Below, in pieces: positions 30,049 to 39,016 of a stretch of DNA of 64,000 bases. Source of the stretch: [Zimmermannella] faecalis ATCC 13722. GTDB taxonomy: Bacteria > Actinomycetota > Actinomycetes > Actinomycetales > Microbacteriaceae. The position numbers and the translations under genes were made by a program. Position 1 is the first letter of the stretch, and each line of letters opens with the position of its first letter. The notes beneath the pieces were generated by a model. The model saw only the letters and a program-made list of their open reading frames with translations. It was not told the DNA's origin and did no database searches. The stretch covers positions 248,001-312,000 of the forward strand of contig NZ_KB907074.1 of NCBI RefSeq assembly GCF_000381765.1. Direction: 5' to 3'.

Positions 30049-31707
30049 ATGACGTCACGAACGCAGACCGAAATCGACCGACTCGCCGAAGAGTTCGTCG
30101 AGACCACGACGAAACTCGAGCCCGAGAACCGCGTGTACCGCGGTAGCGAGGGCGACAAGACCCAGTACAGCGACTACTCGCCCGCGGGCGTGCAGGAGCT
30201 GCGCGCAGTGTATGCCGCGACGCGCGACCGGCTCGCGCAGTTGGAGCCCGTCGATGACGTCGACGAGGTAACGAAGCTCGACCTCGCGCGGAGCCTCGAT
30301 CTCAGCCTCGAGACGATCGACGCCGGTGCGCACCTCCGCGACCTCAACAACCTTGCGAGCCCGCTGCAGGGCATCCGCGACGTGTTTGATCTCATGCCGA
30401 CCGAGACCGACGACGACTGGCACGATATCGCCGGGCGACTCTCGAACGTGCCCGGCGCGGTCGACGGCTACATTGCGACGCTCCGTGAGGGCATCGCGCG
30501 CGACGCGACCCCGGCGGTGCGCCAGGTCGACGTCGGGGCGCACCAGCTCGCCGAGTTCGTCGACGGCGCGGGGTTCTTTCACGACCTCGCGGCGCGTGGC
30601 GCAGGCGCCTCCTCCGCGAACGCGAGTGACCTCGGGCGCGGGGCAGCTGCGGCTACCGAGGCGTTTGGGCGACTCCGCGAGTTTCTCTCAGAAGAGCTGC
30701 GCCCGGCGGCGCGCACCGAGGATGCGGTGGGCCGCGACCTCTACGAGCTCGCATCGCGGGGATTCCTCGGCGCGAAGGTCGACCTCGACGAGACCTATGA
30801 ATGGGGTATTGAGGAACTCGCCCGCATGCGCGAGGCGCAGGAGTCGGTCGCGAACGAGATCCTGCCCGGCGCGACGGTGAGCGAGGCGATCGCCCACCTC
30901 GACGCAGACCCCGCGCACAAGCTCCACGGCACCGATGCGCTGCGCGAGTGGATGCAGACCACGGCGGATGCGGCGGTCACGGCCCTCGCCGGCACGCACT
31001 TCGATATCCCGGAGCCCGTGCGCGAGATCGAGTGCATGATCGCGACGACGCAGACGGGCGGCATCTACTACACGGGCCCGAGCGAGGACTTCTCGCGACC
31101 CGGCCGCATGTGGTGGTCGGTGCCCGAGGGCGTCACGGAGTTCGACACGTGGCGGGAGCTCACGACCGTGTATCACGAGGGTGTGCCCGGGCATCACCTG
31201 CAGGTCGGCCAGGCCGTGTACCTGCGTGACCAGCTCAACTCGTGGCGTCGCGAGGCATGGACGAGCGGGCACGGCGAGGGATGGGCGCTCTACGCCGAGC
31301 GCCTCATGGAGGAGCTCGGGTTTCTCGAATGGCCGACAGACCGGCTCGGCATGCTCGACGGGCAGCGGATGCGCGCGGCCCGCGTCGTGCTCGACATCGG
31401 CGTGCACCTCGGCAAGCCGATGCCGGGCGGCGGCGCCTGGACATTCGAGTCAGCCCTGCAGTTCCTTGGTGAGCACGTGAACATGAACGCCCCGTTCGTG
31501 CGCTTCGAGGTTGAGCGCTACTTTGGCTGGCCGGGGCAGGCACCCGCCTACAAGGTGGGGCAGCGGGTCTGGGAGGACCTCCGCGACGAGATCGCGGCCC
31601 GAGAGGGCGCCGCGTTCGACCTCAAGGAGTTCCACCGCCGCGCGCTGAGCCTTGGCGGCTGCGGGCTCGACACGCTCCGCACCGCGGTGCGGGGCATGTA
31701 CCGCTGA
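30049..31707 (+). CDS. DUF885-family putative metallopeptidase
   Basis: 552 residues, the normal size of the DUF885 family, thought to be M3/M32-like zinc peptidases. The metal motif HEGVPGHH is near residue 376 and the downstream glutamate motif GHGEGWALYAERLMEELG near 407. No signal peptide, so it is expected in the cytosol. The substrate is unknown. Convergence with no neighbour; it follows the EI24 gene by 9 bases but may have its own promoter. Confidence 0.88.
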   Translation: MTSRTQTEIDRLAEEFVETTTKLEPENRVYRGSEGDKTQYSDYSPAGVQELRAVYAATRDRLAQLEPVDDVDEVTKLDLARSLDLSLETIDAGAHLRDLNNLASPLQGIRDVFDLMPTETDDDWHDIAGRLSNVPGAVDGYIATLREGIARDATPAVRQVDVGAHQLAEFVDGAGFFHDLAARGAGASSANASDLGRGAAAATEAFGRLREFLSEELRPAARTEDAVGRDLYELASRGFLGAKVDLDETYEWGIEELARMREAQESVANEILPGATVSEAIAHLDADPAHKLHGTDALREWMQTTADAAVTALAGTHFDIPEPVREIECMIATTQTGGIYYTGPSEDFSRPGRMWWSVPEGVTEFDTWRELTTVYHEGVPGHHLQVGQAVYLRDQLNSWRREAWTSGHGEGWALYAERLMEELGFLEWPTDRLGMLDGQRMRAARVVLDIGVHLGKPMPGGGAWTFESALQFLGEHVNMNAPFVRFEVERYFGWPGQAPAYKVGQRVWEDLRDEIAAREGAAFDLKEFHRRALSLGGCGLDTLRTAVRGMYR

Positions 31708-31782
31708 GTCGGGCCAGGGGGTCGACTGCACGAATCACCAGGGTTGGGGGATAGGCTCGCAGCACCGTGACAAGGAGGTCGG

Positions 31783-33006
31783 GTGTCTGCGCAGCTTTCC
31801 CACATGGGTGACGTCATTGCGGCGTCGCACCGTCGTTCTGAGCTTGCACTCGGCTCGCCCGCGAATGCCCACCCCGGGGTCGCGATCGCGCTCGACGATG
31901 TGCGTGACTGGCGCCGCGAGTCGGTGCTCGGCGAGTACCTGCCGATCATCGAGGAACTCCTGACCGAGGCGGTTCGCGACGCCGACCTCGTCGTTGCGCT
32001 CGGCGACGCGCACGGTCGCCTGCTCTGGGTCGACGGCAGCGTGCGCACGCGCCGGGCGGTGGGCGAGATGGGCTTCGTGCCCGGCGCCGACTGGGCCGAG
32101 ACCTCGGTCGGCACGAGCGCGCCGGGGACGGCGCTCGTGGTTGGGCGCGCCGTGCAGGTGGCCGGCGCCGAGCACTTCGCGCCGAGCGTGCATCCGTACA
32201 GCTGCTCAGCCGTGCCGATTCGCAACCTCGGTACCGGGGAGGTGCTCGGGGTGCTCGACATCACGGGAGGCGCCGACGCGGTCGCGCCGACGAGCCTCGC
32301 GATGCTGCGGGCGACCGCTCGCGCCGTCGAGACCGAGGTGCAGCTGCGGTCGATCCGCCACGGGAACGCCGAGCGCCACGACCGCGGGCCGGCGCCGACG
32401 CGACCGATCACCGTGCCGTCGCAGCGGCCCCGGCTGCGGCTGCTCGGCCGTGACGAGGCGCTGCTCGAGCTGCCCGACCGGGCGCCGGTCGTGCTGAGCC
32501 GCAGGCATTCCGAACTTCTCGCGCTGCTCGCAAGCAGTCGCGACGGGCTCTCGAGCGGGGAGCTCGCGGGGCTCGCGCACGAGGAAGGGATGCGGGCGGT
32601 CACCCTGCGCGCCGAGCTCGTGCGGCTGCGTGGTGTGCTCGCCGAGGCGGGCGCCGAACTCACGCTCGCGTCGCGGCCGTATCGACTGTCGGCGCCGCTC
32701 AGCACCGACGCGGGTGCCGTGCTCGACGCGGTCAGCAGGGGTGCCCACCGGCAGGCGCTTCGCGGCTACCTCGGGCCGGTGCTGCCGAACTCGACCGCGC
32801 CGGGCATCCGCGACCTGCGCGATCGCACCCGGGCGACGCTCCGCGAGGCCCTGCTCGAACTCGGCAGCGCTGAATCCCTGCTCGCTTGGCTAGAGGTGCC
32901 GGGCAACGCCGACGATGCGGACGTGCGGTACGAGCTGCTGCGCCTTCTGCCACCGAGATCGCCAAAGCGAGCGGCGCTCGTCGCCGACCTCGAGGGGCTC
33001 GAGTAG
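31783..33006 (+). CDS. GAF-domain transcriptional regulator of the aldehyde dehydrogenase locus
   Basis: 407 residues. A GAF sensory domain spans about residues 50-190 (VVALGDAHGRLLWVDG, then FVPGADWAETSVGTSAPG and VLGVLDITGGADAVAP). The C-terminal part, from about 215, holds a probable winged-helix region (VLSRRHSELLALLASSRDGL, then VTLRAELVRLRGVLAEAGAEL). This architecture is common beside aldehyde dehydrogenase genes in actinobacteria. GTG start with AAGGAGG four bases upstream, and a TAGGCT -10-like hexamer at 31752-31757. Likely controls the next two genes. Confidence 0.85.
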   Translation: MSAQLSHMGDVIAASHRRSELALGSPANAHPGVAIALDDVRDWRRESVLGEYLPIIEELLTEAVRDADLVVALGDAHGRLLWVDGSVRTRRAVGEMGFVPGADWAETSVGTSAPGTALVVGRAVQVAGAEHFAPSVHPYSCSAVPIRNLGTGEVLGVLDITGGADAVAPTSLAMLRATARAVETEVQLRSIRHGNAERHDRGPAPTRPITVPSQRPRLRLLGRDEALLELPDRAPVVLSRRHSELLALLASSRDGLSSGELAGLAHEEGMRAVTLRAELVRLRGVLAEAGAELTLASRPYRLSAPLSTDAGAVLDAVSRGAHRQALRGYLGPVLPNSTAPGIRDLRDRTRATLREALLELGSAESLLAWLEVPGNADDADVRYELLRLLPPRSPKRAALVADLEGLE

Positions 33007-33052
33007 CGCGACGACGTGACGCAACCCCGACGCAACGTTCGTCGGCCTACGG

Positions 33053-33105
33053 TTGCACCACGCGCATCCAAGATGCCGTCAATTGCACCTTCCGGGCATT
33101 TGCAC
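33053..33105. promoter_or_regulatory. Three TTGCAC direct repeats upstream of the aldehyde dehydrogenase gene
   Basis: TTGCAC at 33053-33058, 33083-33088 and 33100-33105, all on the forward strand, 30 and 17 bases apart, in the 127-base gap before the dehydrogenase. They are candidate binding sites for the GAF regulator encoded just upstream. No experimental motif is known to me for this regulator, so this is inference. Confidence 0.4.
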
Positions 33106-33133
33106 TTCTCCGACAACGTAGTCAAGGAGCATC

Positions 33134-34657
33134 ATGACCGTTTACGCAAATCCGAACACCGAGGGATCCCTCGTCGAGTACCGCAGCCGGTACGAGCACT
33201 ACATCGGCGGCGAGTGGGTCGCGCCCGTCAAGGGGGAGTACTTCGAGAACATCTCACCCGTCACGGGGCAGGTGTTCTGCGAGGTCGGCCGCGGTACGGC
33301 CGAGGACATCGAGGCGGCCCTCGACGCGGCACACGCCGCGAAGGAGGCTTGGGGCAAGACGTCGGTCGCCGAGCGCTCGCTCGTGCTGAACCGCATCGCC
33401 GACCGCATCGAAGAGAACCTCGAGAAGATCGCCGTTGCCGAGACCTGGGACAACGGCAAGCCCGTGCGCGAGACGCTCGCCGCCGATATTCCGCTCGCGA
33501 TTGACCACTTCCGCTACTTTGCGGGGGTCATTCGGGCGCAAGAGGGCACGCTCTCGCAGCTCGACGACAACACGACCGCCTACCACTTCCACGAGCCGCT
33601 CGGCGTTGTCGGTCAGATCATCCCCTGGAACTTCCCGCTCCTCATGGCGACGTGGAAGCTCGCACCCGCCCTCGCGGCGGGAAACTGCGTCGTGCTCAAG
33701 CCGGCCGAGCAGACGCCGGCGTCGATCATGTACCTCTTCGAGCTCATCGGCGACCTTCTGCCCGCCGGCGTCGTCAACATCGTGAACGGGTTCGGCGTCG
33801 AAGCCGGAAAGCCGCTCGCGTCGAACCCCCGCATCGCGAAGATCGCCTTCACTGGCGAGACGACGACCGGTCGCCTGATCATGCAGTACGCGTCGCAGAA
33901 CATCATTCCGGTCACCCTCGAGCTCGGCGGCAAGTCGCCGAACCTGTTCTTCGAAGACGTCATGCAGCACGACGACGCCTACTTCGACAAGGCGCAGGAG
34001 GGCTTCACCCTCTTCGCGCTCAATCAGGGTGAGGTCTGCACGTGCCCGTCGCGCGCGCTCATTCAGGAATCGATCTACGACAACTTCCTCGACGTGGTGA
34101 CCGAGCGCACGAGCAAGATCGTGCAGGGCAACCCGCTCGACACGGATACGCAGATCGGCGCGCAGGCGTCGAACGACCAGCTCGAAAAGATCCTGAGCTA
34201 CATCGACATCGGCAAGCAGGAGGGTGCGAAGGTACGCATCGGCGGCGAACGCGCCGATCTCGGCGGCGACCTCTCGGGCGGCTACTACGTCAACCCGACG
34301 ATCTTCGAGGGCGACAACTCGATGCGCATCTTCCAGGAGGAGATCTTCGGTCCGGTCGTGGCGGTGACGAAGTTCTCGGACTTCGACGACGGCATCCGCA
34401 TCGCGAACGACACGCTCTACGGTCTCGGCGCCGGCGTCTGGTCGCGTTACCAGAACACCGCCTACCGCGCCGGCCGTGCCATTCAGGCCGGCCGTGTCTG
34501 GGTGAATCAGTACCACGCGTACCCCGCCCACTCGGCGTTCGGCGGCTACAAGTCGTCGGGCATCGGGCGAGAGAACCACCTGATGATGCTCGAGCACTAC
34601 CAGAACACGAAGAACCTGCTCGTGAGCTACGACGAGAACAAGCTCGGGTTCTTCTGA
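33134..34657 (+). CDS. NAD-dependent aldehyde dehydrogenase (ExaC/AldA type)
   Basis: Oxidises an aldehyde, probably acetaldehyde or a similar short aldehyde, to the acid. 507 residues. [23 protein letters not shown] marks the cofactor-binding region, LELGGKSPN has the general-base Glu near 267 and NQGEVCTC has the catalytic Cys near 302. GFGVEAG and the [15 protein letters not shown]-terminus match the ExaC subgroup often paired with DUF779. AAGGAG lies before the ATG. Confidence 0.93.
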   Translation: MTVYANPNTEGSLVEYRSRYEHYIGGEWVAPVKGEYFENISPVTGQVFCEVGRGTAEDIEAALDAAHAAKEAWGKTSVAERSLVLNRIADRIEENLEKIAVAETWDNGKPVRETLAADIPLAIDHFRYFAGVIRAQEGTLSQLDDNTTAYHFHEPLGVVGQIIPWNFPLLMATWKLAPALAAGNCVVLKPAEQTPASIMYLFELIGDLLPAGVVNIVNGFGVEAGKPLASNPRIAKIAFTGETTTGRLIMQYASQNIIPVTLELGGKSPNLFFEDVMQHDDAYFDKAQEGFTLFALNQGEVCTCPSRALIQESIYDNFLDVVTERTSKIVQGNPLDTDTQIGAQASNDQLEKILSYIDIGKQEGAKVRIGGERADLGGDLSGGYYVNPTIFEGDNSMRIFQEEIFGPVVAVTKFSDFDDGIRIANDTLYGLGAGVWSRYQNTAYRAGRAIQAGRVWVNQYHAYPAHSAFGGYKSSGIGRENHLMMLEHYQNTKNLLVSYDENKLGFF

Positions 34658-34673
34658 GACCATTGCGACAAAC

Positions 34674-34713
34674 GTCGGCGGGCGGGCGGCGGTTCCGTCG
34701 CCCGCCCGCCGAC
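34674..34713 (+). terminator. Hairpin between the aldehyde dehydrogenase and DUF779 genes
   Basis: Perfect 15-base arms (gtcggcgggcgggcg and its complement) around a 10-base loop, in the 73-base gap. No T-tract. It may partly terminate or stabilise the upstream mRNA. Confidence 0.55.
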
Positions 34714-34730
34714 CAGGCAAGGAGCCAAGC

Positions 34731-35159
34731 ATGTCTGACGTCATCGACAACCCGCCGGCAGCGCTGATCGAGGCGCGGCCGGCCATCGCGGGGGAGACGA
34801 GATCGCGCGTTGGCCTGAGCGCGGCCGCCGTAGAGCTGCTGCAGGAACTGGCCGAGCGGAACGGCCCGCTCATGTTCCACCAGTCGGGCGGCTGCTGCGA
34901 CGGCTCAGCCCCGATGTGTTACCCGGCGGGTGATTTCTTGACGGGCGACGCCGACGTCCTGTTGGGGGTGTTCGACCTCCCCGCAGCCGACGGCGCAGGC
35001 ACGAGCGAACTGGAATTTTGGATGTCGAAGGAACAGTTCGAATACTGGAAGCACACGCGGCTCCTCGTCGACGCAGTGCCCGGTCGGGGCGCCGGATTCT
35101 CGCTTGAGGGGCCAACGGGGAAGCGATTCTTGATCCGCTCGACGCTCATGGATGCGTAG
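34731..35159 (+). CDS. DUF779 domain protein
   Basis: 142 residues. The conserved block LMFHQSGGCCDGSAPMCYP (about 47-65) carries one His and three Cys (50, 55, 56, 63) that could bind a metal; FWMSKEQFEYWKHT and GRGAGFSLEGPTGKRFLIRS follow, all typical of DUF779. The family is strongly linked to ExaC-like aldehyde dehydrogenases, but its function is not established. AAGGAG before the ATG. It probably shares the dehydrogenase promoter. Confidence 0.88.
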   Translation: MSDVIDNPPAALIEARPAIAGETRSRVGLSAAAVELLQELAERNGPLMFHQSGGCCDGSAPMCYPAGDFLTGDADVLLGVFDLPAADGAGTSELEFWMSKEQFEYWKHTRLLVDAVPGRGAGFSLEGPTGKRFLIRSTLMDA

Positions 35160-35182
35160 GGGAGTAAACGACTCCCAGAAAC

Positions 35183-35212
35183 TTGGAACTCCGGCAAATT
35201 CTCAGGTAGGCT
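35183..35212 (+). promoter_or_regulatory. Putative rpsA promoter
   Basis: TTGGAA at 35183-35188, an 18-base spacer and TAGGCT at 35207-35212, fitting a housekeeping-sigma promoter. It would give a leader of about 110 bases before rpsA. Confidence 0.5.
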
Positions 35213-35327
35213 TGAAAGGCACTTTTGTGCGTCCATAACCTATCCGTTTCCCGTTCGGTTCCGCACCGCGGTGCGATCCGCGGCGTCGAACGGGCCGACA
35301 CCACCATCCATCTGGAGTACCACCTAC

Positions 35328-36791
35328 ATGACGAACACCACGACCGAATCGGCTAATTCGCAGATCGCCGTCAACGACATCGGCACTGCTGAGGATTTCC
35401 TCGCCGCGGTCGAAGAGACGATGAAGTACTTCAACGACGGTGACCTCATCACCGGTACCGTCGTTCGAATCGACCGCGACGAGGTGCTCCTCGACGTCGG
35501 TTACAAGACCGAGGGCGTTATCCCCTCGCGTGAGCTTTCCATCAAGCACGACGTCGACCCCAACGAAGTTGTTGAGATCGGCGACGAGGTTGAGGCCCTG
35601 GTCATCCAGAAGGAAGACAAGGAAGGCCGTCTGCTCCTCTCGAAGAAGCGCGCCCAGTACGAGCGCGCCTGGGGCGACGTCGAGAAGATCAAGGAAGACG
35701 ACGGCGTCGTCACCGGTACGGTCATCGAGGTCGTCAAGGGCGGTCTCATCGTCGACATCGGGCTCCGCGGCTTCCTCCCCGCCTCGCTTATCGAGCTCCG
35801 TCGCGTGCGCGACCTCACGCCGTACCTCGGCCAGGAAATCGAGGCGAAGATCCTCGAGCTCGACAAGAACCGCAACAACGTTGTGCTCTCGCGCCGCGCG
35901 CTGCTCGAGCAGACGCAGTCGGAGACCCGCGCGAACTTCCTCAACCAGCTCCAGAAGGGCCAGGTCCGCAAGGGCGTTGTCTCGTCGATCGTCAACTTCG
36001 GTGCGTTCGTCGACCTCGGCGGCGTTGACGGCCTCGTGCACGTCTCGGAGCTCAGCTGGAAGCACATCGACCACGCGTCGGAGGTCGTCGAGGTTGGCCA
36101 GGAAGTCACCGTCGAGGTGCTCGAGGTCGACATGGACCGCGAGCGCGTCTCGCTCTCGCTGAAGGCGACGCAGGAAGACCCGTGGCAGGTACTCGCTCGC
36201 ACCCACGCGATCGGTCAGATCGTGCTCGGCAAGGTCACGAAGCTCGTGCCGTTCGGTGCGTTCGTTCGCGTTGCCGATGGCATCGAGGGCCTCGTGCACA
36301 TCTCGGAGCTTTCGCACCAGCACATCGAGACCGCCGACCAGGTCGTCTCGGTTGGCAAGGAGCTCTTCGTCAAGATCATCGACATCGACCTCGAGCGTCG
36401 CCGCATCTCGCTGTCGCTCAAGCAGGCGAACGAGGGTGTTGACCCCGAGGGCACCGACTTCGACCCGGCCACCTACGGCATGCTCGCCGAGTACGACGAG
36501 CAGGGCAACTACAAGTACCCCGAAGGCTTCAACCCCGACACCAACGAGTGGATCGAGGGCTTCGAGGCACAGCGCGAGGCCTGGGAGCAGGAGTACGCGC
36601 AGGCGCAGACCCGCTGGGAAGCCCACAAGGAGCAGGTGCGCGGTGCGCTCGAGGCCGAGGCGAACGCGCCCGAGGCCGCAGAGCAGGCCGGCGGCTCCTC
36701 GTTCTCGAGCGAGTCGGACGACCGCTTCGGCACGCTCGCCGATGACGCGTCGCTCGCCGCGCTTCGCGAGAAGCTCTCGGGCAGCAACTAA
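35328..36791 (+). CDS. rpsA: 30S ribosomal protein S1
   Basis: mRNA-binding ribosomal protein. 487 residues with four S1 repeats starting near residues 41, 130, 214 and 300 (for example KGVVSSIVNFGAFVDLGGVDG). This is the four-domain actinobacterial form, not the six-domain E. coli form. The C-terminus is acidic and Ala/Glu-rich. ATG at 35328 has GGAG 10 bases before it; the longer open frame upstream lacks family similarity. Confidence 0.96.
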   Translation: MTNTTTESANSQIAVNDIGTAEDFLAAVEETMKYFNDGDLITGTVVRIDRDEVLLDVGYKTEGVIPSRELSIKHDVDPNEVVEIGDEVEALVIQKEDKEGRLLLSKKRAQYERAWGDVEKIKEDDGVVTGTVIEVVKGGLIVDIGLRGFLPASLIELRRVRDLTPYLGQEIEAKILELDKNRNNVVLSRRALLEQTQSETRANFLNQLQKGQVRKGVVSSIVNFGAFVDLGGVDGLVHVSELSWKHIDHASEVVEVGQEVTVEVLEVDMDRERVSLSLKATQEDPWQVLARTHAIGQIVLGKVTKLVPFGAFVRVADGIEGLVHISELSHQHIETADQVVSVGKELFVKIIDIDLERRRISLSLKQANEGVDPEGTDFDPATYGMLAEYDEQGNYKYPEGFNPDTNEWIEGFEAQREAWEQEYAQAQTRWEAHKEQVRGALEAEANAPEAAEQAGGSSFSSESDDRFGTLADDASLAALREKLSGSN

Positions 36792-36803
36792 GCCCGACCA
36801 CGC

Positions 36804-36839
36804 GCAACGGCCCGGTTCCGAACGGAACCGGGCCGTTGC
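36804..36839. terminator. rpsA / DUF4126 bidirectional terminator
   Basis: Perfect 16-base arms (gcaacggcccggttcc and its complement) around GAAC, between convergent genes, followed by cgtttg. Confidence 0.85.
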
Positions 36840-36862
36840 CCGTTTGGGCGGCACAACATGGG

Positions 36863-37474
36863 CTATTGGCCCGGGTTGACGCGCGCCTGCCGCCGCGCGC
36901 GCATTGCACGGAACCGACGGGCGAGCGTGATGGCCATCGCGATGAGGCCGCCAATCAGCAGCAGCACGAGCACCGGCGCGAGGATCGCCGAGGCAATGAG
37001 GCCGATGCTCATCGCATCCTCGCCGGTGCTCAGCAGTGGGCCCGCGGCACCGAGTGTCACCGTGTTGACCGCCGCGCGGGTCGAGGCCTTCGCGAGGTGC
37101 GTCACGAGCGCAATCACGGCGCCGAGGATGATCGGGAGCCACGCTTGGGCCGAGAAGAACTGTGCCGGGTCGTCGAGGCTCACGGTCTGGGCCGACGAAC
37201 CAGCCCCGAACACGATGCCACCGGATGCGGGGCGTACGACGGTCTGCACGATGTCGTTGACGCTGTCGATTGCGGGCACCTTGTCGGCGACAATGTCGAG
37301 CACCGTGAGCACCGCGACAATGATGAGCGCGAGATCGCTCGAGAGCCAGTCCCATCCGCTCGGGAGTGCAACGAGCGGCGTGAAGCGGTCGAGCAGTCCG
37401 AGGGCGAGCATGGGAAGGAAGGCCCCGAGCCCCGCCGATGTCGCGAGCCCGGTACCAGCGAGTAGTTCCAGCAA
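36863..37474 (-). CDS. DUF4126 membrane protein
   Basis: 203 residues with about five hydrophobic segments: MLELLAGTGLATSAGLGAFLPMLALGLLDR at the N-terminus and VLVLLLIGGLIAMAITLARRF near the C-terminus. Matches DUF4126 in layout. The start is TTG, supported by AGGAGG five bases before it. The last 20 residues are Arg-rich. Divergent from coaE with a 63-base gap. Function unknown. Confidence 0.84.
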   Translation of the reverse strand: MLELLAGTGLATSAGLGAFLPMLALGLLDRFTPLVALPSGWDWLSSDLALIIVAVLTVLDIVADKVPAIDSVNDIVQTVVRPASGGIVFGAGSSAQTVSLDDPAQFFSAQAWLPIILGAVIALVTHLAKASTRAAVNTVTLGAAGPLLSTGEDAMSIGLIASAILAPVLVLLLIGGLIAMAITLARRFRAMRARRQARVNPGQ

Positions 37475-37479
37475 TTGAA

Positions 37480-37485
37480 CCTCCT
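37480..37485 (-). promoter_or_regulatory. Shine-Dalgarno site supporting a TTG start
   Basis: AGGAGG on the reverse strand, five bases before the TTG at 37474. It decides the start of the DUF4126 gene. Confidence 0.7.
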
Positions 37486-37537
37486 GTGGCAGTAGTCTGA
37501 CAGAACGAAGTCACCGACGATTCGAGGAGGTAGCGAC

Positions 37538-38215
37538 ATGACAACCATCGCGCTCACGGGGGGAATCGCCTCCGGGAAGACGACCATTTCTAACCGCCTC
37601 CGCGAGCTCGGCGCGATCATCATCGACGCTGACGAGATCGCCCGCGAGATCGTCGAGCCGGGGCAGCCGACGCTCACCGCGATCGTCAGCCACTTCGGCG
37701 ACGACATTCTGCGGGCCGACGGTTCGCTCGACCGTTCGGCCCTGGCCGCGATCGTGTTCAACGACGACGAAGCACGTCGGGTGCTCAACGACCTCACGCA
37801 TCCCGAGATTCGGCGCATCACCGAGGAACGAATCGACAGCGAGCTCGCCGCCGACCCCGAGGCGATCTTCGTGCACGACATTCCGCTCCTCGCCGAGAAC
37901 CGCTCGAACTACGACTACGACGAAATCTGGGTTGCCGATGCCCCGGCTGACGTGCGGCTCGAGCGGCTCCTCGCTGATCGCGACATGACGCGCGAGGAGG
38001 CGCAGGCCCGCATTGACGCGCAGGCGAGCGATGAGGAGCGTCGTCGCATTGCCGACGTCGTGCTCGACACGACCCGACCGATTAGCGAGACCATCGAGCT
38101 CGTCGACGAACTCTACGCGCGGCTGCGACTCATGGGCCGCGATGACGACGATGAGATCAGCTACGACGGCATGCCCGTGACGACTCCTGCCGAGGAACGG
38201 GTTAGCGACGAGTAG
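37538..38215 (+). CDS. coaE: Dephospho-CoA kinase
   Basis: Last step of CoA synthesis: phosphorylates dephospho-CoA. 225 residues. P-loop GIASGKTT at about 9-16, IIDADEIAREIVEPGQP after it, and HPEIRRI and VHDIPLLAENR in the core. The last 25 residues are acidic and extra to the core. GGAGG precedes the ATG. It sits next to rpsA, a common actinobacterial pairing. Confidence 0.95.
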   Translation: MTTIALTGGIASGKTTISNRLRELGAIIIDADEIAREIVEPGQPTLTAIVSHFGDDILRADGSLDRSALAAIVFNDDEARRVLNDLTHPEIRRITEERIDSELAADPEAIFVHDIPLLAENRSNYDYDEIWVADAPADVRLERLLADRDMTREEAQARIDAQASDEERRRIADVVLDTTRPISETIELVDELYARLRLMGRDDDDEISYDGMPVTTPAEERVSDE

Positions 38216-38242
38216 TGCCGGCGGTGAATGGGCACGGTCGCG

Positions 38243-38911
38243 CTAGCCGCGCGTCGTGCGCCATTCGGTGCCCTCAGCGACGGCACGCGCCGCCCCCGAA
38301 GTGATCGTCGCGATGCGCCCGTCGAGGGCGGCGCGGGCGGCCTCGGTGTCGTCGATGGCGAGCCGGAGGTGGGCCGAAGTGTCGTACGTCGTATCGACGA
38401 CTTCGATCCCGGCTGCGCGAAGTTCGTGCTCCCAGCGACCAGCCTCGGCAACCGGTGCCTCGAGCGTGAACAGCGCGAGTCGGGCCCGCGTGGCAAAGCT
38501 CGCTCGCGCCAGGGTGGCCGAAACCGCCTCGGAGTAGGCCCGCACGAGGCCACCTGCTCCGAGCAGCACGCCGCCGAAGTACCGCACGACCACCGCGACC
38601 ACGTCGGAGAGATCGGGCGCCTCGCGGCCCTCAGGCACATGTTTCACGAGCGCGTCGAGCATCGGCATCCCCGCGGTGCCCGACGGCTCGCCATCGTCGT
38701 TTGATCGCCGGAGTTCTCGCTCGGGGCCGATGACGAACGCGGTGCAGTGGTGCCGAGCGAGTCGATGCTCCGCCCGCACGAGCTCGACCTGCTCGCGCGC
38801 ATCCGTCTCTGACTCCACCCTCGCGAGATAACAGATGAACCGCGACCGCTTGATCTCGATCTCGTGGTCCTCATCGCGCACGAGCACGCTATACGGGCGG
38901 GGATCGGCCAT
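38243..38911 (-). CDS. YigZ/IMPACT family protein
   Basis: 222 residues. The UPF0029/Impact N-terminal domain has EIKRSRFICYLARV, the block DDGEPSGTAGMPMLDAL and VVRYFGGVLLGAGGLVRAYSEAV; a smaller C-terminal DUF1949-like domain follows. Members are linked to translation regulation, but the bacterial role is not settled. The start at 38911 gives the conserved PYSVL lead; a much longer frame upstream runs across the dps gene and is rejected. Confidence 0.88.
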   Translation of the reverse strand: MADPRPYSVLVRDEDHEIEIKRSRFICYLARVESETDAREQVELVRAEHRLARHHCTAFVIGPERELRRSNDDGEPSGTAGMPMLDALVKHVPEGREAPDLSDVVAVVVRYFGGVLLGAGGLVRAYSEAVSATLARASFATRARLALFTLEAPVAEAGRWEHELRAAGIEVVDTTYDTSAHLRLAIDDTEAARAALDGRIATITSGAARAVAEGTEWRTTRG

Positions 38912-38917
38912 TTCTTC

Positions 38918-38923
38918 AGAATA
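38918..38923 (-). promoter_or_regulatory. Putative -10 element of the YigZ gene (leaderless type)
   Basis: On the reverse strand TATTCT is followed by six bases (gaagaa) and the ATG at 38911. A TTTTGT hexamer 16 bases further upstream is a possible -35. Confidence 0.5.
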
Positions 38924-38951
38924 CCTGGGCAAAACGGGCACAAAACTCAGC

Positions 38952-38978
38952 CCCGTAACGTTGTATAGATATGACGGG
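38952..38978 (+). promoter_or_regulatory. Putative dps -10 region inside an inverted repeat
   Basis: TATAGAT at 38964-38970 is a good -10 candidate for dps. It is framed by CCCGT (38952-38956) and ACGGG (38974-38978), an inverted repeat that could be an operator. Confidence 0.4.
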
Positions 38979-39016
38979 TTCGGAGATCCCGCCCCGAGAC
39001 TCAGGAGGTACGCCAG

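Noticed and set aside
35202-37544. Very long reverse-strand open frame (780 codons) across rpsA
   Set aside because: It is antisense to rpsA and DUF4126 reading frames, has the low-complexity Arg/Asp-rich composition of a GC-rich shadow frame and no recognisable domain.
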